In this document: positions 15,517-23,274 of the stretch, piece after piece | Numbering within the stretch: the first letter of the stretch is position 1 | Layout: each line of letters begins with the position of its first letter | Assembly: GCF_040833965.1 (NCBI RefSeq) | Contig: NZ_CP162142.1 | Coordinates: forward strand, 2,381,001-2,445,000 | Length of the DNA stretch: 64,000 nucleotides | Source of the DNA: Leptospira sp. WS39.C2 | GTDB lineage: Bacteria > Spirochaetota > Leptospiria > Leptospirales > Leptospiraceae | Direction of reading: 5' to 3' | Made by a program: the position numbers and the translations under genes | The notes under the pieces: generated by a model | Told to the model about the DNA's origin: nothing | What the model saw: the letters and a program-made list of their open reading frames with translations, nothing else | Databases searched by the model: none

Positions 15517-15822
15517 ATGAAACGTTTAGCAAACATTCATCCTGGACAAATTCTATCGGAAGAGTTTCTTACTCCATTGAATATTACTGCCTATCGCCTT
15601 GCTAAGGAAACCGGTATTCCACAAACAAGAATCAGTCAAATTCTACTTTATAAAAGATCGATTTCTGCTGATACGGCAATACGCTTATCAAAATTTTTTG
15701 GAACTACTCCACAATTCTGGCTTGGTTTACAAAATGATTATGATCTGGAAGAAGAAATGTTGAAAAAACGAAAAGAATTTAACGGAATTCACAATTACAA
15801 AGATCTAGCAAAAGCTTCTTAA
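15517..15822 (+). CDS. higA: HigA-family antitoxin
   Basis: 101-residue XRE-type protein of the HigA/VapI family: IHPGQILSEEFLTPLNITAYRLAKETGIPQTRISQILLYKRSISADTAIRLSKFFGTTPQFWLGLQNDYDLE matches the family over its whole length. ATG 15517 is preceded by AAGGAG. It neutralises the preceding toxin and represses the operon. Confidence 0.94.
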   Translation: MKRLANIHPGQILSEEFLTPLNITAYRLAKETGIPQTRISQILLYKRSISADTAIRLSKFFGTTPQFWLGLQNDYDLEEEMLKKRKEFNGIHNYKDLAKAS

Positions 15823-15846
15823 TTCTCTTTATTTACTCGGTGTCGT

Positions 15847-16010
15847 CGTATAACAGCATGTTACCGCTTCGCTTCGGCACTAGGCCTCGCTCGGCCTACG
15901 GCAAATTCCCCTTCTGGCATTCGCCTTGCTTACGCAAGCTACATGCCAGTCCCTAACGTCCCGCTGGGACTCAGGGTCGGGGAACTTCGGTAACACTAGT
16001 TCGTTATGCG
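15847..16010 (+). repeat. attC-like site 15
   Basis: 164 bp. Site-1 class. Ends CGTATAAC / GTTATGCG. Confidence 0.9.
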
Positions 16011-16088
16011 CAATAAACGGTCAGAATTTTACACTTAGATACAAATAAAAATGAGTATCTTTTCAATTTTAGAAAAGTTAAAGAAATA

Positions 16089-16781
16089 ATGAAAAATCAT
16101 TCTTTGGAGATAAGTGAAGATGAAGCAATAATTCTATTCGAATTTTTTGCTCGTTTTACTGATACTAATAAGTTAAGCTTTAAACATCCTTCGGAATACA
16201 TCACTATCCAACAACTTGCGGCTAAAATTGACAAAACAACTTCAGCTATGTTTAAAGAGGATTATAAAGAAATTTTACTTAAAGCTCAAAAACGTATTTC
16301 AAAGGGATTTGAAGGTAAACTTCCAAATGATAACCCTCAAGTAGGTTGGATAAACAAAACTATATCTGATTACTTTTGGCCTGAATTTATTGATAAAAAT
16401 GGAATGATTTTTATAAAATGTGAATATTCAAAGATAAAAAAAATACCAACTGATCCTATTGAAGCAGAATGCTTCATCAATCACTTACATATTCTAGATT
16501 TATTTAACCATTCTGCAGACCTACCAAATGAGCCTTTCTGGAATAGCGAACATCCTAATTTCATAGATGCTTGGAACTTAGGAAAAAATATTTCCGAAAT
16601 GTGGAAAGAAAAACTAGAAAGAGATTTCCCAAAGGATATTTTCAGAATTTATCTTTCTAAAACTGACAATCCAATTTTACGCTTTCACAAAGTAAGAAAA
16701 AATCATAAAAATTGGTTCGAAAATCAAAATAATTCAAACCAATTTAAAAACGAAAAAAATAAAATAATTTTAATTGAATAG
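16089..16781 (+). CDS. Hypothetical protein
   Basis: 230-residue soluble protein. The N terminus (ISEDEAIILFEFFARFTDT, HPSEYITIQQLAAKI) resembles small regulatory or immunity-like modules; the rest is helical and ends in a lysine/asparagine-rich tail. No catalytic motif or family is recognised with confidence. Sole gene of its cassette, preceded by ~78 bp of AT-rich sequence. Confidence 0.6.
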   Translation: MKNHSLEISEDEAIILFEFFARFTDTNKLSFKHPSEYITIQQLAAKIDKTTSAMFKEDYKEILLKAQKRISKGFEGKLPNDNPQVGWINKTISDYFWPEFIDKNGMIFIKCEYSKIKKIPTDPIEAECFINHLHILDLFNHSADLPNEPFWNSEHPNFIDAWNLGKNISEMWKEKLERDFPKDIFRIYLSKTDNPILRFHKVRKNHKNWFENQNNSNQFKNEKNKIILIE

Positions 16782-16864
16782 TAATCATAAGTAATATCAG
16801 ATCTCTCCAAAAGAAGAAAATAATATATATAAAATTATAACTCAAATTGTACCGACCGTTACTG

Positions 16865-17031
16865 CGCATAACAGCATCTAACCGCTTCGCTTCGGCACTT
16901 ACGGCCTCGCTCGGTCTACGACACATAGGCTTCTGGCACTCCTCTTGCTTGCGCAAGCGTCGTTCCAGTCCCTAACGTCCCGTCCCGGGACTCAGGGTCA
17001 GCCTACGTCGGTTAGGCTAGTTCGTTATACG
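16865..17031 (+). repeat. attC-like site 16
   Basis: 167 bp. Ends CGCATAAC / GTTATACG; stems CTAACCG/CGGTTAG and TAGGC/GCCTA. Confidence 0.9.
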
Positions 17032-17056
17032 ACATTTCCGAGAAATCTAAAAAAGA

Positions 17057-17074
17057 ACGGGCGTCCATGCCCGT
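17057..17074 (+). other. TCCA-loop hairpin at cassette start
   Basis: ACGGGCG-TCCA-TGCCCGT: 6 Watson-Crick pairs plus a closing G-T around the same TCCA loop seen at 2933, again ~25 bases after a core site at the start of a TA cassette. Confidence 0.55.
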
Positions 17075-17112
17075 AAGAACGAAAAAAAGTAGAAGAAGAG
17101 ATTACTTAATTC

Positions 17113-17140
17113 TTGACATACATTACCTACGCGTTATATT
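17113..17140 (+). promoter_or_regulatory. Strong promoter of RelE/XRE TA cassette
   Basis: TTGACA (17113-17118), 16-bp spacer, TATATT (17135-17140). The GTG start codon is at 17148, seven bases after the -10, so transcription would begin at the start codon itself: a leaderless mRNA. Confidence 0.68.
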
Positions 17141-17147
17141 ACTTTAA

Positions 17148-17486
17148 GTGTATGAAATTAAAAGAACCGAAGAGATGGTTCTCTGGTTAAAAGAATTAGA
17201 TAATTATGCAAAAAAGGATATTTTAGTTTCTATCGAAATCCTAAAAGAGTTTGGACCTAGACTTGGAAGACCACATGTTGACACCATTACTGGTTCTAAA
17301 ATTAAAAATTTAAAGGAACTTAGAGTTAATAGCAAAAATAGACCCTTTAGAATATTTTTCGTATTTGATCCTAAGAGAAATGCTATTTTACTAATTGGCG
17401 GAAATAAAGCTACATCTAAGAAATTTTATCCAAACATGATTAAAAAATCTGAAGAATTATATGCTGAATATTTAGGAGATTTGTAA
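17148..17486 (+). CDS. RelE/ParE-family toxin (Gp49/HigB-like)
   Basis: 112-residue protein of the phage-derived Gp49-like/HigB group in the RelE/ParE superfamily: EEMVLWLKELDNYAKKDI, FGPRLGRPHVDTITGSKIKNLKELRVNSKNRPFRIFFVFDPKRNAILLIGGNK is diagnostic. GTG start, no Shine-Dalgarno. The antitoxin begins one base after its stop. It would act on mRNA at the ribosome. Confidence 0.92.
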   Translation: MYEIKRTEEMVLWLKELDNYAKKDILVSIEILKEFGPRLGRPHVDTITGSKIKNLKELRVNSKNRPFRIFFVFDPKRNAILLIGGNKATSKKFYPNMIKKSEELYAEYLGDL

Positions 17487-17487
17487 T

Positions 17488-17811
17488 ATGATTAAGAAAA
17501 AAAAAGAATTAAAAAGTTTTGATACTGATCTTAATAAATTTATCTCACAAGATATTATTGAACAAGCAAAAGCTGAGGCTCAAAAACAAATCTTCAAATT
17601 GAGGCTTGCTGAACTAAGGCAAAAACAAGGAATCAAGCAAACTGATGTGGATGGTTTTTCTCAAGTCAGTGTTTCTAGAATTGAATCTAGGTCTGATATC
17701 AAAATCTCTACATTAGTCGATTATGTTCACGCCTGCGGATTTGATGTTGAGATTAAGGCTGTCCCCAAAAAAAAGAGGAACAAAGAAGAATTTGTTTTAT
17801 TAAGAGCCTAA
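17488..17811 (+). CDS. XRE-family antitoxin
   Basis: 107-residue helix-turn-helix protein: AELRQKQGIKQTDVDGFSQVSVSRIESRSDIKISTLVDYVHACGFDVEIKAV is the typical antitoxin of Gp49-type toxins. ATG 17488 follows the toxin stop by 1 nt. It represses the operon and neutralises the toxin (family knowledge). Confidence 0.92.
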   Translation: MIKKKKELKSFDTDLNKFISQDIIEQAKAEAQKQIFKLRLAELRQKQGIKQTDVDGFSQVSVSRIESRSDIKISTLVDYVHACGFDVEIKAVPKKKRNKEEFVLLRA

Positions 17812-17817
17812 GATAAC

Positions 17818-17829
17818 GCCATCCGTGGC
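17818..17829 (+). other. TCCG-loop hairpin at cassette end
   Basis: GCCA-TCCG-TGGC, a short stem with the same TCCG loop as 3684-3699, just after the antitoxin stop and ~30 nt before the attC-like site. Confidence 0.45.
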
Positions 17830-17857
17830 TTAATTAGTTAAATTTTCTCGGAAACGT

Positions 17858-18021
17858 CGTATAACAGCATGTTACCGCTTCGCTTCGGCACGAGGCCTCG
17901 CTCGGGCTACGCCAAATTCCCCTTCTGGCATTCGCCTTGCTTACGCAAGCTACATGCCAGTCCCTAACGTCCCATCGGGACTCAGGGTCGGGGAACTTCG
18001 GTAACACTAGTTCGTTATATG
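17858..18021 (+). repeat. attC-like site 17
   Basis: 164 bp. Site-1 class. Ends CGTATAAC / GTTATATG. Confidence 0.9.
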
Positions 18022-18499
18022 CAATGCGGTAGAATTTGAAATAGAAAAAGCTAAAAAAAATAAAGCCAAGAAGAAGAAGAAGGAAAAACTAAAGATTGAA
18101 TATAATTACAAAAAAACATAATATATCTTTTGGAATTTAAATAATCTTTAGTTGAATGCAAACTCCTTAAGCATATTAAAACGTAAAAAAATAATTTTAA
18201 TAATAACAAAAAGAACGATAATATTCAAAAAAATTCAAAATCAAAAGCTTGAAAATTCAAAATTTCAACTGTAATCGAAAAAAAATATTATATGATCGAA
18301 TAATGAAGAAAAACCATTATTTCGATTTATTTAAATCGAAATAAAAATACGATTCCTAATTTTTTCATTCTATTAAAACAAAAAGAAAGAAAGTTAAAAA
18401 AAATTAGAAAAATTAATACTCTTATTCAGACTTTGCTTTTTAAGAGTGAAAGAAATAAAGATTCGCATTTAAATATTAAATAAGTAAAATACCGCACTG
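18022..18499. other. Gene-less cassette, copy 2
   Basis: About 480 bp without credible ORFs, clearly related to 6388-6860 (shared start GCAATGCGGTAGAATTTGAA, shared TATCTTTTGGAATTTA, CTTTAGTTGAATGCAA and end ACCGCACTGC) but with many substitutions and indels. Both are followed by the same subclass of attC-like site. Confidence 0.7.
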
Positions 18500-18664
18500 C
18501 ATATAACAGCGGCTTTCCGCTTCGCTTCGGGACAAGCCCTCGCTCGGCCTTCGGCAAATTCTCCTTCTGGCATTCGCCTTGCGTTCGCAAGCTACATGCC
18601 AGTCCCTAACGTCCCGTCCGGGACTCAGGGTCGGAGAACTTCGGTAAGCCTAGTTCGTTATACG
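18500..18664 (+). repeat. attC-like site 18
   Basis: 165 bp. Ends CATATAAC / GTTATACG; same stems as site 8 (GGCTT...AAGCC, TTCTCC/GGAGAA). Confidence 0.9.
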
Positions 18665-18693
18665 CCATTTGAATAAAATTTTTTAAGGAAAAA

Positions 18694-19575
18694 ATGAATA
18701 AAATAATAATCTTCGGGTTTCTGATTTTAGTATTTGGACTGATTTTAATCCATTTCCCATTTCTTTGGGAGCCACTGAATCTAAAAATCAATGTTTTTGA
18801 TTTAAATAAATCAAGTGATTATGGAGGATACCTTTCAGGATATGTAGGCTCCTTTCTATTACTATTAAATATTTTACTCCTTCTATATATTCATTATGAA
18901 CAAGCAAAATCTGAATTTGAAAAACAGTTTTATACATTTCTCGATATTCATCGATCTAATGTAGAACGAATAAGATACTTAGGATTCACTAGTACAGAAG
19001 CGATTGAGAAAATCGTCGAATTCTATGATAATATCTTAAACGAATTTATAAAGAACGGATGGAAAAATAATCCATTCGAGCAAAAGCTAAACGAAGCTTA
19101 TTTTGTTATATTTTACGGATATAATGAAAGAGCATTTCAAATTGTAAACAAAAACTACAACAAAAATTCAAGTGACTATTATAGCCGAATAACCAATATA
19201 ATATTTCATACTAAAGGAGCAGAGAAAGTAGAATATAATGAACAAATGGAATTACCTGGATTAGAAAAATACTTAAGCACATATTTTAGACATCTGTTTC
19301 AAATTGTCCGATTTATTGATGAATCTGATAAATTAACAAATAAACAAAAATTCATATTTTCTCGTATTCTTCGTGCTCAATTGACCAACCATGAACAAGC
19401 ACTGCTTTTGATAAATAGTCTAGGAATAATAGGCAAAGAATGGAAATATAAGAATTATCTTGTAAAATATCAACTTGTTAAAAATATTCCCAAAGGATTC
19501 TTTCAATCTTTTGACCATGAATTATATTTCAGTGGGATAAGATGGGAATACCTTGACTATTCAAACGGCGTATAA
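18694..19575 (+). CDS. Putative AbiC-type phage abortive infection protein
   Basis: 293 residues. Two N-terminal membrane helices (about 5-22 and 46-66) are followed by a cytosolic domain with the pattern of the putative abortive-infection family putAbiC: FEKQFYTFLDIHRSNVERI after the second helix and, near the C terminus, YFRHLFQIVRFIDES...FIFSRILRAQLTNHEQALLLINSLG. Members are implicated in anti-phage abortive infection. ATG 18694 has TAAGGA 6 nt upstream. Its stop codon TAA (19573-19575) lies inside the attC left core CGTATAAC. Sole gene of its cassette. Confidence 0.76.
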   Translation: MNKIIIFGFLILVFGLILIHFPFLWEPLNLKINVFDLNKSSDYGGYLSGYVGSFLLLLNILLLLYIHYEQAKSEFEKQFYTFLDIHRSNVERIRYLGFTSTEAIEKIVEFYDNILNEFIKNGWKNNPFEQKLNEAYFVIFYGYNERAFQIVNKNYNKNSSDYYSRITNIIFHTKGAEKVEYNEQMELPGLEKYLSTYFRHLFQIVRFIDESDKLTNKQKFIFSRILRAQLTNHEQALLLINSLGIIGKEWKYKNYLVKYQLVKNIPKGFFQSFDHELYFSGIRWEYLDYSNGV

Positions 19576-19735
19576 CAGCACCTAACCGCTTCGCTTCGGC
19601 ACTTACGGCCTCGCTCGGTCTGCGACACATAGGCTTCTGGCACTCCTCTTGCTTGCGCAAGCGTCGTTCCAGTCCCTAACGTCCCGTTCCGGGACTCAGG
19701 GTCAGCCTACGTCGGTTAGGCTAGTTCGTTATATG
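19569..19735 (+). repeat. attC-like site 19
   Basis: 167 bp. Ends CGTATAAC / GTTATATG; stems CTAACCG/CGGTTAG and TAGGC/GCCTA are intact, unlike in site 10, whose right half is the same. Confidence 0.9.
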
Positions 19736-19747
19736 CAATGCGGTAGA

Positions 19748-21101
19748 TGTATGCCTCAGGACATGGGTAACGATTTTGTAGCAAGACATAGGTAACACTT
19801 TCAGGTTACTCATCCCTTTAGAACACCTTTACAGGAGGGCTTTGGGGATGCCTTGGAAGGAGAATCAGGTCGTGGATTTAAGATTAGATTTCGTTATGGC
19901 GAGCTTTGAGAAAGGAATCAATTTCACTCAGCTCTGTGCTCAGTATGGCATCTCAACTAAGTGTGGATACAAATGGAAAGAACGGTTTCTTTCTGAAGGA
20001 AAGGCGGGACTTCTAGACAAGAAGAGAACTCCAAAAAACTCTCCTAAGAAACTTCCTGAAGAGGTTGTTCTTGAGCTCATTAAGCTCAAGAACAATAAGA
20101 AGTTTTGGGGGTCAAAGAAGATTCTAGAACTCTACAAGAGAAAGTTTCCGGATGTTAAACCTCCAGACAAATCTACTCTTGATCGAATCTTCAAAAAAGC
20201 GGGACTTACTTTACCAAACAAAAAGAAGAGAATCAAACACTTCGGAGAAAGAATTTCTCTACCAGAAAAATCTACTAAGCCTAACCACATTTGGACTGTT
20301 GACTTCAAAGGTTGGTGGTATACTGCTGATTCAGAAAAGGTCAATCCTCTAACGATCAGAGATGATTACTCTAAATACATTCTCTCTATCAAGACTCTTT
20401 CCAAAGGAGACATACCTTCTGTAAAAGCCGAATTTATTCGCTTATTTAAGATATACGGCCTACCTGAGATCATTAGGTCTGATAATGGTCCTCCTTTCGC
20501 TTCTATGCAATCTCTACTCGGACTCACTAAGCTTTCTGTTTGGTGGCTCTCTCTCGGTATTAAGCTAGATCGGATCGAACCCGGAAAGCCTTACCAGAAT
20601 GGCGCTCATGAAAGAATGCACAAAGACATGGCTCGAGAACTTCAGCATGAGATCGTCGGAAACATTACTCTACATCAAAAACTCTTCGACAAATGGAGAA
20701 TCGAATTTAACAGAGAAAGACCTCACGAGTCACTTAACATGAAAACTCCAGAACAAGTCTATCTGAAGTCACAACGGCAATTTGATCCTAATGCTGATCT
20801 CCTAATCTCATATCCTTTTGGGTTCAAGCAGAGACATGTCAATGACAGAGGTTACATCAATTGGATCGGGCACCTCATTATGATCGGAAATCCATTCAAT
20901 GGATTCAATGTTGGAATTAAAAAAGATAAGGATACCTACTCTATCTGGTTTGCTAATAACAAATTAGGTGTTATAGATAACGATTTCTTCTTGCTTATTT
21001 CTGATCCTGATTCATACAAAGTTCATAAACCAAGAAAGGTTACTAAAAAGCGTTAACCTTCTCTTGCACCTTAATCGTTACCTATCTCTTGAAGTCATAC
21101 C
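19748..21101 (+). mobile_element. IS481-like insertion sequence, copy 2
   Basis: 1354 bp, almost identical to copy 1 and inserted at the same base after ATGCGGTAGA. The right flank differs from copy 1 immediately after the terminal CATACC. No target duplication is present. Confidence 0.88.
19848..21056 (+). CDS. IS481-like DDE transposase
   Basis: 402 residues, same domains as at 9511-10719 (HTH; WTVDFKG, RSDNGPPF, NGAHERMH). One conservative difference (I in KKKRIKHF). ATG 19848 with AGGAGGG upstream. Intact. Confidence 0.93.
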   Translation: MPWKENQVVDLRLDFVMASFEKGINFTQLCAQYGISTKCGYKWKERFLSEGKAGLLDKKRTPKNSPKKLPEEVVLELIKLKNNKKFWGSKKILELYKRKFPDVKPPDKSTLDRIFKKAGLTLPNKKKRIKHFGERISLPEKSTKPNHIWTVDFKGWWYTADSEKVNPLTIRDDYSKYILSIKTLSKGDIPSVKAEFIRLFKIYGLPEIIRSDNGPPFASMQSLLGLTKLSVWWLSLGIKLDRIEPGKPYQNGAHERMHKDMARELQHEIVGNITLHQKLFDKWRIEFNRERPHESLNMKTPEQVYLKSQRQFDPNADLLISYPFGFKQRHVNDRGYINWIGHLIMIGNPFNGFNVGIKKDKDTYSIWFANNKLGVIDNDFFLLISDPDSYKVHKPRKVTKKR

Positions 21102-21112
21102 AAAAAATAATT

Positions 21113-21805
21113 ATGAATAAAATCAAAAAAAAAGACAATGAAAAATATAAAGCAAAGCAATTAAACCAAATAAAGGCAATTTTGCTTAAAAATGGAAACC
21201 CTCGATTTCAAATGTTTCTAATTTTAAGCGCCAGTTTTATCTGTGCTACGATTACTTCTATTGTACTTCTTAACTTGGGCCTTTCTTTAATGTATATTAG
21301 ATATCCACTTGCCATTTTCACCGGATATCTTTCATTTTTTCTTTTTCTTCGTATTTGGGTAATCTTTGCATTCAAAGGAATGAATTTACATCCGGATGAA
21401 TCTTATAATCTTCTTAGAATTGATTCTAACAAAATTAACCGTAGTAGCAATATCAATAGCCCTTCTAAACTATATGATTTTCTCTTTGATTACGAACAAG
21501 TATTTTTGATTATATTTATCCTCATTATAACTTTCTCAATCTTTATTATATTCGCTTATGTTATATTTATCTCTCCAATATTTCTATCTGAAATTGTATT
21601 TGAATCGTTTGCTTTGACTTTTATTTACAAAAAAATCAAGAATTATCAAAGTATCGGATGGTATGGTGTCGTTATAAAAAATACAATTATACCTTTTTTA
21701 TTTTTACTTGCCTTAATCACTTTCATAGCTTTTGCAACCCAATCAGCTTTTCCAGAAATTAAAAGCATGGGTCATTTAATTAATTCTATTATTGAAAATA
21801 ATTAA
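21113..21805 (+). CDS. Hypothetical multi-pass membrane protein
   Basis: 230 residues with about five hydrophobic helices (e.g. MFLILSASFICATITSIVLL, VFLIIFILIITFSIFIIFAY, FLFLLALITFIAFATQ) and a charged N terminus. A segment with LHPDESYNLLRI lies in a cytosolic loop. No family recognised. The start ATG is only 12 bp from the right end of the IS, so its own upstream region, and the 5' end of its cassette, were lost; it may depend on transcription from the IS. Confidence 0.62.
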   Translation: MNKIKKKDNEKYKAKQLNQIKAILLKNGNPRFQMFLILSASFICATITSIVLLNLGLSLMYIRYPLAIFTGYLSFFLFLRIWVIFAFKGMNLHPDESYNLLRIDSNKINRSSNINSPSKLYDFLFDYEQVFLIIFILIITFSIFIIFAYVIFISPIFLSEIVFESFALTFIYKKIKNYQSIGWYGVVIKNTIIPFLFLLALITFIAFATQSAFPEIKSMGHLINSIIENN

Positions 21806-21831
21806 CAACAATCAAAAACTACGCATAACAG

Positions 21832-21987
21832 CGGAATTCTGCTACGCTTCCGCAAAATGCCTCGTTCGGCCTGCGGCAAATTCCCCTTCTGGCATTCGGC
21901 TTGCGTTCGCAAGCTATATGCCAGCCCCTAACATCCCTCTACTCGACTTAGGGTCAGCCTAAGTCGAGTAGACTAGTTCGATATGCG
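21832..21987 (+). repeat. attC-like site 20 (degenerate)
   Basis: 156 bp. The left core CGCATAAC is normal but the right core reads GATATGCG (GTT changed to GAT). Outer stems no longer pair. Instead a perfect 14-bp inverted repeat CTACTCGACTTAGG / CCTAAGTCGAGTAG (21939-21971) occupies the right half. Confidence 0.8.
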
Positions 21988-22014
21988 AAATAAACCAAAC
22001 TTACTTAGAAAAAA

Positions 22015-22704
22015 ATGAAATCTTTTTTTTACATACTAATAATTATCAATTTAAATTGTTTATCAAGAACAGCTACTTCACTGAAAAATAATTCATTAAA
22101 GAAATTCGAAAGTAATTTATCTAAGATTTCTATCAATGTAAATAATCCAGATAATTTTAAATTATATTTAGATTTCTACATACAAGACAAAGATTCATTT
22201 TATAAAAACGAATCACAATTTCTACCGATATATTACTTTAGTGAAACAATCACCGATAACAAAATCTCCTTCCGAGTTCCAAAAGGAAAATATGTTGGTT
22301 TTCTACAAATAAGCTCCAGAAAGCAATATCCACTCTTTAAAACAGTTTCAGGATCCCAAATAATCTATTTTGGAATAGATGAAAATCACAAAAAAAATAT
22401 TGTAAACTTCAATAAATGCGAACAAAGTCTGGTCGAAAGTTCCACTATGTTTAAAAGCATAAAACGTACGTATTGTAATTTTTTTAATATTGAAAATGAA
22501 GAGATCGATTTTAAATTTTCTTTAACAAACAAAATATTCTTTAATCTGGGAAAAACCATTCCACAATCTTGGTTTAGTTTTTCATATGCTTTTCTCCAAG
22601 GACCTCAACAATATCCTTACGCACTCTTTCTATTAATCCAAGTTCCATTTGGTTTTTATTCAGAAGACCAATTAATAGATTTTGATAATTTAGAGGAATT
22701 TTGA
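22015..22704 (+). CDS. Putative lipoprotein/secreted protein
   Basis: 229 residues with a hydrophobic N terminus (FFYILIIINLNC) resembling a spirochaetal lipobox with C at about position 15. The body is unrecognised; the C-terminal 60 residues are aromatic and hydrophobic (QSWFSFSYAFLQGPQQYPYALFLLIQVPFGFY). First of two genes in its cassette. Confidence 0.62.
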   Translation: MKSFFYILIIINLNCLSRTATSLKNNSLKKFESNLSKISINVNNPDNFKLYLDFYIQDKDSFYKNESQFLPIYYFSETITDNKISFRVPKGKYVGFLQISSRKQYPLFKTVSGSQIIYFGIDENHKKNIVNFNKCEQSLVESSTMFKSIKRTYCNFFNIENEEIDFKFSLTNKIFFNLGKTIPQSWFSFSYAFLQGPQQYPYALFLLIQVPFGFYSEDQLIDFDNLEEF

Positions 22705-22747
22705 TATAATAAAAAATAAATCAGTAAATCCAAAAAATCTATAATAA

Positions 22748-23005
22748 ATGAATTTAAATATACTAAATAAAATCCCAATTCTAATACTCCTAGCTACATC
22801 ATCAATTTACCCAAACAAACATAATAAAGATAAAGTTGACAATAAAGTCTGTGACCAAAAATTTCAAAGTTGTATCAAAAAATGTATGAACGAAATTGAA
22901 GAAAGTAGATCCGCTTTTAGAAAAGGTATGTGTAAAGATGAATGTGCATATAACTTAAAGATTCAATCTGGGTGTTTGATCTACTACAATTCAAGCTATA
23001 AATAG
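22748..23005 (+). CDS. Small cysteine-rich secreted protein
   Basis: 85 residues: a signal-like hydrophobic N terminus (IPILILLATSSIYPN) and then six cysteines in the order C-x6-C-x3-C-x16-C-x3-C-x11-C, suggesting a disulfide-stabilised extracytoplasmic domain with a paired CxxxC helical hairpin. A similar plan is seen in the unrelated small protein at 36907. Second gene of its cassette; ~90 bp of empty sequence follows before the attC-like site. Confidence 0.62.
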   Translation: MNLNILNKIPILILLATSSIYPNKHNKDKVDNKVCDQKFQSCIKKCMNEIEESRSAFRKGMCKDECAYNLKIQSGCLIYYNSSYK

Positions 23006-23096
23006 CATCACATTTAAGGATTTTTGTTAAACGAATAAAAAAGAAATATCTAAACCATTTAATTACATGGTGTGCAAGAAATATTTTGGTTTATTT

Positions 23097-23262
23097 AGCA
23101 TAACAGCACCTGAACGCTTCGCTTCAGCACTTACGCCCTCGTTCGGTCTGCGACACATAGGCTTTTGGCACTCCTCTTGCTTACGCAAGCGTCGTTCCAG
23201 TCCCTAACGTCCCGTCCGGGACTCAGGGTCAGCCTACGTCGGTTAGTCTAGTTCGTTATACG
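23097..23262 (+). repeat. attC-like site 21 (last)
   Basis: 166 bp. Ends AGCATAAC / GTTATACG; TAGGC/GCCTA kept, the inner stem CTGAACG/CGGTTAG is partly mismatched. No further repeat of this kind occurs to the right. Confidence 0.87.
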
Positions 23263-23274
23263 ACATTTCCTTGG

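Larger units (their letters stand above)
1..23262 (+). mobile_element. Integron-like gene cassette array (21 attC-like sites)
   Basis: Twenty-one imperfect palindromes (156-173 bp) punctuate the stretch, and every gene between them points the same way. Each repeat opens with (C/A)G(T/C)ATAAC-like bases and closes with GTTAT(A/G)(C/T)G. The bases that follow a repeat are complementary to the bases that precede the next one (for example GTTATACGAAATGCCCG at 949 and CGGGCACTTCGTATAAC ending at 1693), so each unit is gene(s) plus its own 3' attC. Position 1 already matches the start of a cassette lacking its first three bases. The polarity places a would-be integrase and attI to the left, outside the window. 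No integrase gene is present here. What is seen: repeats, complementarity, orientation. What is inferred: integrase-mediated capture. Confidence 0.88.

Noticed and set aside
1..23262. CRISPR array
   Set aside because: Repeats are ~165 bp palindromes separated by 0.6-2.1 kb of genes; no short repeat/spacer pattern.
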